52,500 bases of DNA from Symbiodinium natans (taxonomy: Eukaryota > Sar > Dinophyceae > Suessiales > Symbiodiniaceae), in NCBI GenBank assembly GCA_905221605.1, contig CAJNDS010000386.1, forward strand, positions 1-52,500, given 5' to 3'. How positions within the stretch are numbered: the first letter of the stretch is position 1; each line of letters opens with the position of its first letter. This document shows positions 32,135 through 43,386 of the stretch, in pieces. The notes beneath the pieces are model-generated. The model had not been told where the DNA came from. It worked only from the letters and a program-made list of their open reading frames with translations, and did not search any database. The translations under genes were made by a program, and so were the position numbers.

Positions 32135-35100
32135 ACTGTGGCCCCCGAAAAGGTAGGCTAAGCAGAGTCATGGCATCCCCTCTACGGCCTTCATGTCCTC
32201 GATGTCCTTCGTGCCTGAGCATGCAATAACACTGAACTTGGTCCCTACTTAACTCCGAAATTAAAGAAGGCTGTTTCACAATAAGAAGGCCCCACAAGGC
32301 CCCACAAGGCCGCACAAGGCCGCACAAGGCCCCGGCTCGTTTCGATCTCCGACTTCAGAGAGGACAACCTTCGTCAGCTTCGGGGATGAGGTCTAAGCGG
32401 GGGCAGTTCCGAAACTGTGGTGTGGGTTCATGCAAGGGAGACTCTACCATATTTGTGGACCAAGACTCATTTTGGGAAGCTGCGAAGTCGGTTCTCGGAA
32501 CGGAGCTTGGGCCCTGTGCATCTCGGAGCCGTATCTAGCGCCTAATGGCATTTGGGGGGGGGGGGGGGGGGGGGGGCCACAATCCCACAAAAGCGGGCGT
32601 AGGATCGTGGCCGCGTGGATGCAAGGCATCCTACTTCCTAAGCAGCAGGCTCGGCATTGATAGCGAGCATCTTCGTCTTGAGCTTGTCGGCACGGGTGGC
32701 TTTGCTGGCCTGAAGCTCTGCCACAACTTCACCTACACGAAGCCCCTCCTCGACAGAAACCAGACTCTCTTTCCACTCATCAACACGGATATGCCGATCT
32801 TGAACAGTCCGTTCAGCCCTTGATGTTGCACTCGGCAGTCTTCCTCATACTAGTTTTGGGGGTGGAGCATGAGGCCGCCGGCGCAAAAGTAGAAATGATG
32901 CCCCCTCCCGACACCCTGGTTACCTGACAAGTGTCCCTCACGATGGCTTTGTTTCTGTCTCAATGTCTCTCTATGTCCGTTTCTGTCTGTGGGCTGTGAA
33001 CGAAGGGTGTCTTCCGAGGAAAGTTTCTTCCTCATACTGCTTATACTACATAAGACTACAACTGCACAAGACGTGCGGCATGAGCTCCGCCCCTTCATTC
33101 TCCCTCCGGTCGCCTTGGCATTGTTGGTGTTGGACAGCTCCGTCACGCACCAACTGTCTCGCCGTGCGTCCTCCGAGTTCGAGGCATTGCCTGCCGTGCC
33201 TTCTGGTATCAGTACACTACACGTCAGCGCACTGCGTAGGGCATGCAACTTCAGCAGCATTTAGCAATCTAACAAGGGCCTAAAGCTGCTAGAAGCTTGG
33301 AAATTCCTTACTCAGGATGTTCGCTCAGCCTACAGAACACAATATCGGTGCACACCACCATTTCCTACTCCCAAAGACCAGTCCTGCGCCTGCTGCTCGT
33401 TCAGCTTGGCGAGCATTTCGTGAATGAGGGCCTTGGGACACGACGACAAACCTGCACCCCGGCACTCAGCCACCGGCAGCATCCCCACGAGGATACCACT
33501 GCCCTGAACTTTAGGCCCTTGAGCCAGATCCTACACCATCACACGGAGTTCTACATATATGCAGCATTGGATTCCCAATTCGAAGCCCAATGAAGAGCAG
33601 GCCTTAACTTTCTTGAAGACATCTCTCCTTGCGCAGCTTAGACGAGTCTGAGGTTTTTTTGGCTTCGTGTCACAGCCAGTCAACTTACAGAAGCGTTGCC
33701 TGCCTGTGGTGGTAAAGAAGGACACGCTGAGAGTTTCTGTATTGTTGTGTACACCTTTCACGATGGCCACGAAGCATGAACATTCCGAAGACGCGCGCGC
33801 GCGCGAAGCAGCAGCAGGTACGCCCCATGACATCATGAGTACAACTCCAGGCGCCCGGCCCAAACCCGAACCCCCCATGACCCCCCCTCCTCCCCCACCT
33901 CCAGAACACAAAGTAGAGTACTGGGCACTGAAGCCGAACTACAAGGGCCGGCACAAGCCAACAGACTAGACTTGCAGAATCAGGTCTCCTGCCCACGCCT
34001 TCCTGGGACTGCAGAAGCAGTGCTGCCAGGCCGGGGCTGGCAGCCGACTCGAGCAGCCGCGCCTCGGGCTGGTTTGCTTTGTTAGAGGCCGCTGAGAGGC
34101 GCAGACAGCAGTGCAGCGGGCAGTGCTGCGGGTAGCACCGCTGGGGCAGCTAGGCGTGTCAGGATCCGCTGTATTCTGAGGCATGGACCACCTTGCGCCT
34201 GCTCAACTCGTGCGAGGACAAGGAGCTCAGGGCCTCCGGAGAGATTTGGCGGACGATCTCTCAAGAACCCCAAAAAAAGCGCACGTCTGACGGCCTCGGA
34301 CGAAACCTGCAAGAAGCTCGTGGCCGTCTTCGTGCTTTCCTCGGCCTTTGCCCGGGTCTGGGATGGAAGGACAGAAGACTGGAAGCATCAATCTCTCCGA
34401 TGATTTGTACCCGCTAGGCTAAGGTGGCTGCGCCAGTGTCGCTGCTTTTGGTGAGGATGGCCAGTGCCTTCATGACTCAAGGTCTTTTGAGGTATCATAA
34501 AAAAACGGGATCGAGCAGACCCAATGCCCAATGCAAGCCTCCAACCTGCAGCAAGAGAGGGGCCAAGCCTCTGTGACGACTCCTGTCTCTGCCTCCCGGG
34601 ACTTGCCCCGGGCGGTAAAGTCCTGCGCTTCGGGTGTGATCTTCCCCATCACCAAGTCGCCATGAAAGAGCTGAACCCACGAGACCAGCGTTTAAACACA
34701 AGATGTCGAGGGGTGTCTCCCAGATGTCCCAATCTGACCTTGGGCCCTCAATTTGAGGAATGGACGGTGGGAACATGCGAAGAGGCGTCGGCAATCCGTT
34801 CGCTGTGCGGCCGTCCTTGCTCTTATCCTTGAGGTCGACTTGCAGCTCTGTTAGCTGCTGCTTCGTGGACGACAGCCGCCTGGTCAGGGTTGCGATCACA
34901 CGTTGAACCAAGATACGCCCAGGCTTTTTTCCATGAGGTACACGCAAGACACACACGTCTCAAGCTTCTCTCTGTGCGAAATCGAACGAAGCGGTTACCC
35001 TCCAATCTGCAACACAGAATGCCTGTTCACGGAGAGCAAGTCGCTCTTGGCTTTGCCCGCCGCCTCTCGACAAAGGTGTGGCTAAGTGGAGGGTGAAGAT

Positions 35101-37968
35101 CCGGACCCATTTCGACTTCAGCCACACTCCCACTCCCAACTAGTCATGAGTCTCAATAATGTCTTCTGCCGAAACACACGTGGCAAATCCACCCTTCCCT
35201 GGAATGGGCAAGCCCCCTGCCCGCCCCCTAACCAACAAATGTCGGAGCAGGCGGTGCATCATGACCAAAGAGCATTTGGGCCCGACCATAGGGGGTCCGC
35301 CCCTCTTCCTCCCCCGCCAGCCCCCAGCAACCCTGCCGGCCCCTCACCTCTGCTGAAACCCAACAGTACCTTCACACCCGCGCTCTCCGGTTTGGGTTGC
35401 CTCGCACGCGTAGCGTTAAAATTGTGCTGTCACCTGGTAAAGACCTTAAAGCTAGCACCTCCGTGTCCCAGATATCTTGTGGAAAAGGTTGCCACACGCG
35501 CACACACACACACACACACACCTCACGAGTGCGGGTGAACACTAGGTGCGAAAGACACAGCCTCGACTGAAACCAGACCTTGACCCGTGCAAACCAGAAG
35601 CACGCTGCACAAAGTCTTGAAGTCCCACTTCCCACAACCCACTCAATCCCCAAGTTCCTTTGCCCTTGTGCCTCTTCAGATGTGGAGATAGCTGCCTTGA
35701 CCTCATCCACCGCCGCCTGACGTGTTGCCACCTCCTGACAGGTAGTAGCCCTGCCATTTTGAGGTCCACTCATTCGCAAGGGAATCCAAGGAGGCTTGGG
35801 CCACCCAAAGGGCGCGGTGCGAGACAAGCACTTCCACAAGGCTCCCATTCGGCTCATCCCCCAGGGTATCCGGATGAAGGTTGAGTCGGTTACAAGTGTC
35901 GGGAGCAGGCCGAGGGTGTGTTGGGAACAGGGGGGGGGGGGGGGGGGGGTGCGCGTTGGGAACTGGGCAGGCGTGAGTCAGGAACGCAGGGGGGATGAGT
36001 CGGGAACAGGGCCCATGTGTACAGCACGCCCGGGGGTCGAGTTGGGAAAGGCTGCCCCCCAGAATTGGGTTTCGGAGTGATGACCCTACTCTGCAGGTTT
36101 GTTTTAAGTCCTCTTTCGGCGACTTGGAGTTGGGTCTACAGTCTTGTTTTCAGCTTCCAAAGGGGAGACTTTACGAGGCGAACACATCCGACGTGTCATG
36201 AACCCGCACACCAACACGCCCACCCCACCTGTTCTCAACACGCGTGTGCCCAACACACCCCAGTTGCAACCAACACGACTAACATTCCAGGGTATGCCAT
36301 CCATGTCATCCGATCATCCCGTCGCATGTCCTCCTCCAGCGTCTTCGTGAGCTCCGCGAAGTTTTTCCGCGACCTTCGAAGCTCCAGGGATCTCTCGGAA
36401 TATACAACAAGCCAGCAGCAACCGTTGCGTAAGAGGCGTGGGGTGGGAAAGGGTGGTTTCATTTCTGCAAGTGCAACCACACTGCAGAATTACACTGTGA
36501 TGTACACTGCCGCCAATTCCTGCACTGGGTTTTTCTTGCCAGAATTAACCCAACTGAGGGCAAGCTTGCTCCAATTTGCTCCACCTTCTCTCAGAGGGCA
36601 CCAAAGAGCAGTTTCAGTTTCTGCTGGCCAGTATTTCAGTTCACCCCCTGTCCATGCCTTTGTTCCCGTGCTTGAAGAGTTCCTTACGCATTCTACGCGC
36701 TACATTATCGGATGGTTGGCCGTTGATATCCTGTTGCAGCTCAGTCGACTTCTCCTCCGCCACTTGCGTGGCAGCCAGCTCGGTCTCTGTCTCATCTTTC
36801 ACCTGAGAACTCTGAGAACTCTGAGAAGGGGCCGTGAGAGCCATCTGTGGAGGTCAAGCGGCAATAAGCGGCAACCCGCACTTGGAGGTACTCCTGTTCT
36901 TGGCACACGCCACCGATCCCCATCCGATTCCCCAGCCTGCTTCAAGGTCTCTGAGAGGTCGCCTATGGCTGGAGCCTCGTCATCGCCGTCCAAGTCTCCC
37001 TGCATGCGGGGGGGAAAGAAGGGGTTTCAAGCTTCAAAAAAAACAGAAGAGCGACAAGAGCTGGGCTGCATGATGAGATGTCTTCTTGCAGTTGGGAGTT
37101 GAGCAGACAGACTTCCTTCCGTTTCAAATTGGTGCGAGTCCCGTGCTTCTCTGGATCTCTGGCATGCTGAGTTGCTGCACCCCAGATCACTGCGAAAAGG
37201 AGATAAAAGGAGAGACTTGACTGGCAGCTTTCAAAAACTACAAACGACTCTCGAAGGACCTCAGCGACGGCAAGTTTATGAAATGCACCTTCAAGTCACA
37301 AGGCTTCTTGTCTTCATTCTTGGCTTCTGGGCCGAGGAATCCCAGGCACAGGAGTCGCCAGAGTCGCAAGAGTCGCAGGGTGGGGGGGGGGGGGGGGCAT
37401 CCGTCGATATCGGCGACGACGGGGCAGCTGGCTTCTGCCCAATCTGCAAACCGCAGCACACCTGCCTCATCTTGCAAAGGCCCAGGCTACAGACCCGAAA
37501 CATCCTAAGCTTCAAACGTCTTGAAGCTGAAGGCCACCCGTGAATAAGCATTGAGCCACTGCGATCACCGCGCCTCATCCAGCGAGTTGTCCTTCGCAGC
37601 TTTGCGATCGCTCGCCATCTCGGCATTGAAAAGGGGGGTTTCACATGGTCTCACAGGGTCTCACATGGCTTCACATGGCTTCTCCGTAGCTCTAATGGGG
37701 GCAACATGCAGCCCTTGCGCTGGGACTCAGAAATGCAACATCTAAGCTTTGCCTGAACATGTCTGCGACCGGCACACACACACACACACAGAGACACACA
37801 CAGACACACACAGACACACACAGACACACAGACACACAGACACACAGACACACAGACACACAGACACACAGACACACAGACACACAGACACACAGACACA
37901 CAGACACACAGACACACAGACACACAGACACACAGACACACAGGACACACAGACACACACAGACCACA

Positions 37969-38067
<99 letters not shown>

Positions 38068-41000
38068 CCGAGACTTGCCTGCAGGAAGCCCACAGCAGGG
38101 GCTTGTGCCTCAGGAAGAGGACGAGAGCCGCGATACTTTGTAGCGCGAATCCCCGATCCCCTGCCCGAGACCCCTTCATGCCAAACTGTCAAGACTAAGC
38201 ATCCAGAGTCTGAGAAACAATAGCCAGCGACCGTTGACCGGGGTGAGGGACAGCTGGCGACAACTCATTCCATGATGAACACTCTGAACGCTTGAAGGCA
38301 GCAGCAGAGGGCCCCATTATGTCCCATTGCAAAGCTGAGGTTGGCGCCTTTCGTGTTCGGCCCGCGACGGACAAGAGGCGAGACAGGAAGTGCTGCCTCC
38401 ATTGGGCGCTGCATGCTGCCGAGACAGGCTTATGCTTATAACATGTTAAGCACATGTTAAGCAGGGCTGATTCGGGAATGCCTAAGACAAAGGTGACAGC
38501 ACAGAGTTTCACAAGCGGATGCGGCGGTCCCGATTGCGTGAACCTCTGGAAACCCTTCTTGATCACAAGCCTCGTGGTGTAGAAAATGGGACCTCCTACT
38601 CTCTCCTACTCTCTTGGGGACGGAGGACGTTGTTTGAAGCTGATTAAGCTTCGGTGTTGCAGCATTGCAAGGTTCGGGTGTGCCAAAGATTGGCCAGACT
38701 CAGCCCTTGGCTGATTCGCCGTCAGTAGCTCATCTGCACCGGCGCTGAGCGCGGTCCTGTGAGAGCAGACTGCTGTGGCATCACGATCGATCGAGCCCAG
38801 GGTTTGCGGGGACCTAGAAGTGTTGGAATCAGCCTGCCGTGTGCAAATCAGGAAGCTTGGCACTTCGGGACTTGGGCTCGAGCTAAAACAACCCTTAGAG
38901 ACCCCTGGAAGTGCGCCATGGTTTGGGGAGCTCTCAAGACAACCCACGCTTCGCTGAAGGCCCACACATGCTCACAGGTTCGCTGTGAATCAGCGGGCTC
39001 ATCCCTTTTTCGTGCACTGAGACTCTGGACCCCCCGCCATGCAATTGCGTAGTATAATACTACGTCGTCTGTCTAGTTGTTGGCATCGTTTCAATCCGAG
39101 GCGATATTCACCGAGGTAGCGGCCGGAGCTGCGAGGTTGCCGCAAGCAGTCGCTCTCGGGGCAAGTGCATTTTCCTACAGCAGGCTGCGAGCTCGGAAAA
39201 CCTAGCCCATCCTCTCCCAATGCTTCTCATAAACTTTTCTTAACACGTGAAAAACACCTCTCAAATTTGGAGGACATAAGAAAGAGTCGACTGTGCCACA
39301 CAATGGGCCTCCTGAGATCTCTCAACAGGGTGGCTGAGTGAAAGTACTCCGGTTAGCTTTCGCAATCCAACGCAAACGGCCATGAAATCTCGCACTCCCG
39401 TCGAGACTGCTTGCAATCATACCCCAGGATTCACGGCGGCTCGCCTGTTCGCTTCCGCCGCGAGCACTTCTAGAGATAATGAACGACTACGAACCCTAGA
39501 TAGGATCGTAATGACATAGATGAGCACATCGTAGGTGCCACAATAACCCTCAGAGTAATGGCCTGTCTGGAACATATCCGGGATGGTGCTTCCAGAAACT
39601 CGGCGAAAACCCATCCCACCACAAGGCAGGCAAGCTTCTTCCCAGAGCTCTTCTGCAAGAGACCGGATGCATCTGCACCTCAACTACGCGATTCTGTCAT
39701 CAGTAGCTCAGCAGAACTCACGCTCAGTGTTCATGCAAATACATCAGATACTTGTGAACACTGCAGACTGATTTGATGGCGCGGGCACTGACACAGAAAA
39801 GGCTGACGAGGCCTAAGAGAAGGATGGCAGGCACCACCTTGCTTCGAAATCCCAAAACCTGAAGTGTAGAACTGTCTGTGCAGTAATTATAGGACAAAAT
39901 CTTGATGCTTGCGCTGCCACTGCCTCTACCAGATCCAGTTTGTACACACTGCCTATCAGGCCTCTCAAATCTACATTCGGCACCCTACCAAGAATAACAT
40001 TCAGAACCCAATACACTTCGACACGCTTTCAGAGCCGGACCTTCAGACATGCCTCAGCGGGAAAGTAGCTGCAACTCCGGGCTTCGGGGGCTTGGCAGCT
40101 GGTGCTCCAAAGCACCGATACTTCAGGCCAAGAGTCAGCGGTGCTGCCCCGCTGCTAGCAATGATTAGCAATGCATCAACTCGCACTGAACTTCACCCAA
40201 AGATCGGCTTTCCGAAGCTTTTCAGGAGTCCAGGGCCCCGGGCCCTTGACCGTCTTCAATGCTAGGTTCAAGTTCTCGGTGCTCTTCTGCCTTCGAATAC
40301 TCCGCAGCAGAGCAATGGCATCCGCAGGCTCGGCACCTGATAGCCTATAGCATCTATAGCCTTCTGCGTGGTGGAACATTGGTGTTGACAAGTTGGCCCT
40401 CAATCCCTTTTTGCAGCTTTGCATGGGCTTCGGCTGCCTTAAGCCTTGCGACTCCCTGGCACTTGGGCACTTGGGGTCCCGTGGTGCGTTGGGGTCTTGG
40501 CATTGGGACCAAAATGACCAAACATTGGGTCAAGTCGGGAACTTTACCACGCCAAGGTACAGCTGCGCAGCGTTCTTGACAAAGGTCTCCTGCGCCCGAA
40601 CACGCCGCAAAGCGATGAGGCCCGCATGTCGCAGGCTCTGCCGCATTGGAGAAAGGGTGAGGGGGCCCTTGAGTGCGTCCTTCTCCGTCAGACGCTGCTG
40701 CTTGGCAAGCTCCAGCTCCTTCAGAAGCAAAGAAGAAAGGACAGAGAAAGCAAAAGCGTGCGGGCTCAAGACACTCCCAAACAAAAAGCAGCTGCCTGCC
40801 TGTCTGCCTACCTCTTCTCCGAAACACCAAGAAAGCCCCCTCGTGCCCCCTCCCCCACCTTCTGCGAGTCCAGGAGGTTGGAGGCGGCCTTGGCCAGGAG
40901 GCTCTTCTTCTCCGCCTGGGCCCGCTCGATGCAAAAACTGAATCCGACAATCTTCTTGCGCTTGCGGGCAGTTGCAGAGACATGCACGGTCCCGACTGAG

Positions 41001-42840
41001 CCAAGAGATGACTGGAAGTTTCGTGATCACGCCGCCTGCAGGGCCTCTGCCGCAGCGATGCTTGCCTGACATGAGGCTGAGTGGAGAAAGGATTCTGGGC
41101 TCGCTGTGGGGCATCAAGAGTCCGAAAGTCAGTCGCTTCAGTTCCGAAATTCCTGGAATCTGCTTCTCCAACCCTGCAAGACAACATGACGGCACAAAAA
41201 TCGGGGGCACACATAAGATTTTCCTTTGGGAAGTTGGCAGCAACATGAATCGTAAGCAGAGTGCCGGGGGGGGGGGGTATCAAGCTTTGGTTAGTTCCAA
41301 CTTAGCCGCAGATGGCCTTCAGCTCAGCAAGCTGCGCGGTGCTTTGCTCCACCGTGGTGGACGCTGCCGCAATACTTGCCTTCCAAGTCGCGTAGCCCAA
41401 ACCCGTGTTTCTAAGATGTTTGCCATCCATAGGGAGTCGACCGAGGGAAGGTTCACACGATGCTTCAAGTACCCGGCACGGTTCACCCTCTAAGCAATCG
41501 TAAGGTGAAGAACGACTCCTTTCGGTTTTGGTTGAGGCCTATCGGCCTATCGCTGGCGGCAGTCACTAAGACTGATGTCCCTGTCAGACCGCCTGCCTTC
41601 GTCAGCTTCTCATACTCGGAGAAGTCTTTTTCATCTGCCTCAGCAAGCACACTGTCGGGTGCAAATTTCAGCCTCGAAGCATTCTACTGCTGCTACTGAT
41701 GCTGTGGTGGACGAGGACGAGACCGAGGACCGAGGACCGAGGACCGAGGACCGAGGACCGAGGACCGAGGACCGAGGACCGAGGACCGAGGACCGAGGAC
41801 CGAGGACCGAGGACCGAGGACCGAGGACCGAGGACCGAGGACCGAGGACCGAGGACGAGGACGAGGAGGAGGAGGAGGAGGAGGAGGACGAGGAGGACAA
41901 CGAGGAGGACGACGAGGAGGACGACGAGGAGGACGACGACGAGGACGTGGCCACCACCACCACCACCACCACCACCACCACCACCACCACAACCACCACG
42001 ACGCTGATGCTGACGCTAAGCGGGTGGCGGGTGGCGGGTGGCGGGCGGCGGCGGGCGGCGGGCGGCGGGTGGCGGGTGGCGGGTGGCGGGTGGCGGGTGG
42101 CGAGTGGCGGCGGGCGGCGGTCGTACCCACGACACTGGTATTTGCATAGTTAGGGACACATCCGGTATTTGACAGTGTTTTTCATCATGTACATGGCTTT
42201 CCCATGGGTTCTTGCACGTTTCAGCTTTTCTGGAAGTCTCTCGTTTGTGGTTTCTGCGGTTTTCGGTACTGTTGAACAGTAAATATATGCATTTTCCCAT
42301 CCGCCTTCTTGTCTTCCTCGAGCTGTGTGGTAAGCTCTGTCAAAAGCTGCGTCACCTTTCAACATGGACAAACTCACCAGTGACCCCCTTCCTGTGCAGT
42401 GCTTGGAAGTTCTCTGAAAGGGCTTATCCAGGCATGTAGAGAGGAGGCTAAGTCTTATGCGACAAGGTGCCGGGCGACACATCTCTAAGCCCACGCAACT
42501 AAGCTGCGAAAACCCCTGCGACCATCTCTGCAACGATCGCCCAGGGCGCTGATCAATTCCAATCTCTGACTTTTCGGAGTCAGGTGTTTGGATTTGGGCA
42601 AGATGCAGTCTTGATCCAAGGAAACCTTCCGATTTCCACAATTCGCGAAATCAGCAGAGCAGAGCCTTCTTGAGGGCTGTCGATTTCTCTGACAGAGGCG
42701 TCCCCTGCTCTGCACCTGGCATCTGTGAAGCCATGTTGAAGTCAATTGAAGCCATGTTGAAGTCACTCACGTTGAAATGCTGCGAACACGAGGCTTGTAG
42801 GGCTGCAGCTGGCTTCCTCGCTGAGACAGAGTGCGAGGAC
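28204..42840 (-). CDS. Gene C: long coiled-coil protein split into micro-exons
   Basis: At least 24 predicted minus-strand exons, in transcript order: 42771-42840, 42666-42709, 42305-42355, 41597-41638, 41317-41363, 41036-41065, 40859-40924, 40680-40718, 40551-40589, 40407-40437, 37569-37618, 36937-36999, 36731-36802, 36319-36393, 35658-35734, 35031-35065, 34828-34879, 34307-34345, 33379-33431, 32641-32818, 32189-32214, 31780-31827, 28765-28857 and 28204-28269. A 30192-30270 exon is less sure. Readings are rich in Glu, Lys, Ala and Leu with heptad-like spacing: [92 protein letters not shown]. Thirteen of these exons are exact multiples of three. Donors are GC, GA or GT. It resembles the large coiled-coil families predicted in dinoflagellate genomes. 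Localisation is unknown, and it could be more than one gene. Confidence 0.6.
28765..28857 (-). CDS. Gene C exon, 31 codons
   Basis: It follows CGAGTCTCCAG and ends ATCAAG before GC. It reads [20 protein letters not shown], then [11 protein letters not shown]. Phase 0 at both ends. This is the clearest coiled-coil exon of the gene. Heptad positions are occupied by I, L, L, L and Y. Confidence 0.65.
29655..29690. repeat. (GA)n microsatellite
   Basis: GAGAGAGAGAGAGAGAGAGA followed by CAGACAGAGACAGG, in gene C intron territory. Confidence 0.85.
31138..31290 (+). repeat. 17-bp C-rich minisatellite
   Basis: CCACCCCCCTACCCTCC repeats with a 17-bp period for about nine units (TACC at 31147, 31164, 31181 and so on). 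The plus strand could form i-motifs and the minus strand G-quadruplexes. Located in a gene C intron. The Pro-rich ORFs are artefacts. Confidence 0.95.
32085..32132. repeat. (CA)n microsatellite
   Basis: About 24 CA dinucleotides in a gene C intron, directly 3' of the candidate 26-nt exon on the minus strand. Confidence 0.9.
32284..32332. repeat. 10-bp repeat CCCCACAAGG
   Basis: Five units of AAGGCCCCAC/AAGGCCGCAC, with a C-to-G variant in two of them. Confidence 0.85.
32554..32576. repeat. G23 homopolymer
   Basis: Uninterrupted G run. Others in the gene C region are at 35930-35949 (G20), 37382-37397 (G16) and 41266-41277 (G12). Such runs are also prone to sequencing or assembly error. Confidence 0.9.
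32641..32818 (-). CDS. Gene C, longest exon stretch
   Basis: It follows CAACATCAAG and stays open for about 59 codons to TAG at 32638. It reads [20 protein letters not shown], then [20 protein letters not shown], then [19 protein letters not shown]. It may be one exon, or two that share a frame. The stop could be genuine (an alternative or true end) or lie in the following intron. Confidence 0.6.
36937..36999 (-). CDS. Gene C exon with textbook acceptor and GC donor
   Basis: A pyrimidine tract (TTCTTTCCCCCCCGCATGCAG) precedes 21 codons reading [20 protein letters not shown] and Q. The exon ends AAGCAG before GCTGGG. It is phase 0-0, and acidic rather than heptad-like at its start. Confidence 0.6.
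37774..38065. repeat. Compound (ACACAGAC)n and (CA)n microsatellite
   Basis: An 8-bp ACACAGAC array (to about 37965) passes into about 45 CA dinucleotides (37974-38065). Six ORFs over 120 codons across it are pure artefacts (Thr-His or Cys-Val strings). Confidence 0.95.
38066..40400. other. Long presumed gene C intron with unresolved readings
   Basis: No phased exon was found here. Candidates noticed: a minus reading [20 protein letters not shown] near 39530, a minus reading [20 protein letters not shown] near 38770, and a plus reading [20 protein letters not shown] near 39930. Some may be missed exons. Confidence 0.35.
41720..42125 (+). repeat. Composite of four adjacent microsatellites
   Basis: In order: (GAGGACC)n, 7 bp, about 18 units (41727-41852); (GAGGAGGAC)-like purine repeats (41853-41947); (CAC)n (41950-41998); and (GTGGCGG)n with GGCGGC variants (42018-42120). 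The plus strand reads TEDRGPR repeats, then acidic, then polyThr. This lies between gene C exons 42305-42355 and 41597-41638. Confidence 0.95.
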
Positions 42841-43003
42841 CTTGCTTTGAGGTTTGGGAGCTTTGGTTTGGGTTGTAGGGATCAAGACTGTGGTGATCTC
42901 ACAGCAAGACACGCAAGGTACTCGAGTTCTCAAAGTAGCTTCAGGGCTTGTCCCGACACCTGGAAGCCCCTCATAGCAAAGCACGCCAAACTTGTTCTGA
43001 AAT

Positions 43004-43272
43004 CTCCCCGGTTCTCCGGGTGCCCCACCAAGACTACATTGCACCAGATTGGCCTCCGACCAAGAAGGCTTGAGCTGGGCTTCGCTTTGGAACTGTTTGC
43101 GCAGATGATCCAGGAGATTTCATCAGTCAGGATATTCCGCACTTGGAACGAAACCAGGAGCACTACCTGTTCTAGTCATGGATCGCAGTATCTCATCCTC
43201 GTGGAAACCTTCTTTGCTGAGTTGTTCCCAAAAGAACATGAGCTTATGCGTGCTTGCACTAGACTTCGTACT
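43004..43272 (-). CDS. Two exons upstream of gene C
   Basis: Exon 43167-43272 follows GATGAAAG and reads STKSSASTHKLMFFWEQLSK, then EGFHEDEILRSMTRT, ending ACAG before GTAGTG. The next reading, from 43141, is in matching phase: VRNILTDEISWIICANSSKA, then GRRPIWCNVVLVGHPENRGD. The gap between them is only 25 bp, so it is either a tiny intron or a frameshifting insertion. It could be the 5' end of gene C, but the composition is not coiled coil. Confidence 0.4.
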
Positions 43273-43386
43273 CTTTCATCTTCGAGCAGCACGCTTACAA
43301 ACCTGGTCTGGGTGAGCACACAGCACATCCACACCTCCGCAAGTGCAACGAGTGCACGGTGGCCATATCGCAGCCCGCAACCCTGA

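Noticed and set aside
36017-37102. 361-codon plus-strand ORF, the longest in the window
   Set aside because: It runs antisense across three gene C exons with good splice borders (36937-36999, 36731-36802, 36319-36393). Its Ser/Leu/Arg-rich sequence mirrors Glu/Lys/Ala codons on the other strand.
37651-38223. Six ORFs of 120-166 codons
   Set aside because: Translations of CA and ACACAGAC microsatellites.
40354-41283. 309-codon and 238-codon overlapping minus ORFs
   Set aside because: The region is GC-rich and open in several frames. The ORFs change from coding-like to Arg/Pro-rich exactly at predicted exon borders, so they are read-through of exons and introns.
42670-43386. 238-codon plus-strand ORF starting [10 protein letters not shown]
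   Set aside because: Antisense to exons 42771-42840 and 43004-43272, whose phases agree on the minus strand. It is kept in mind because its length is slightly surprising.
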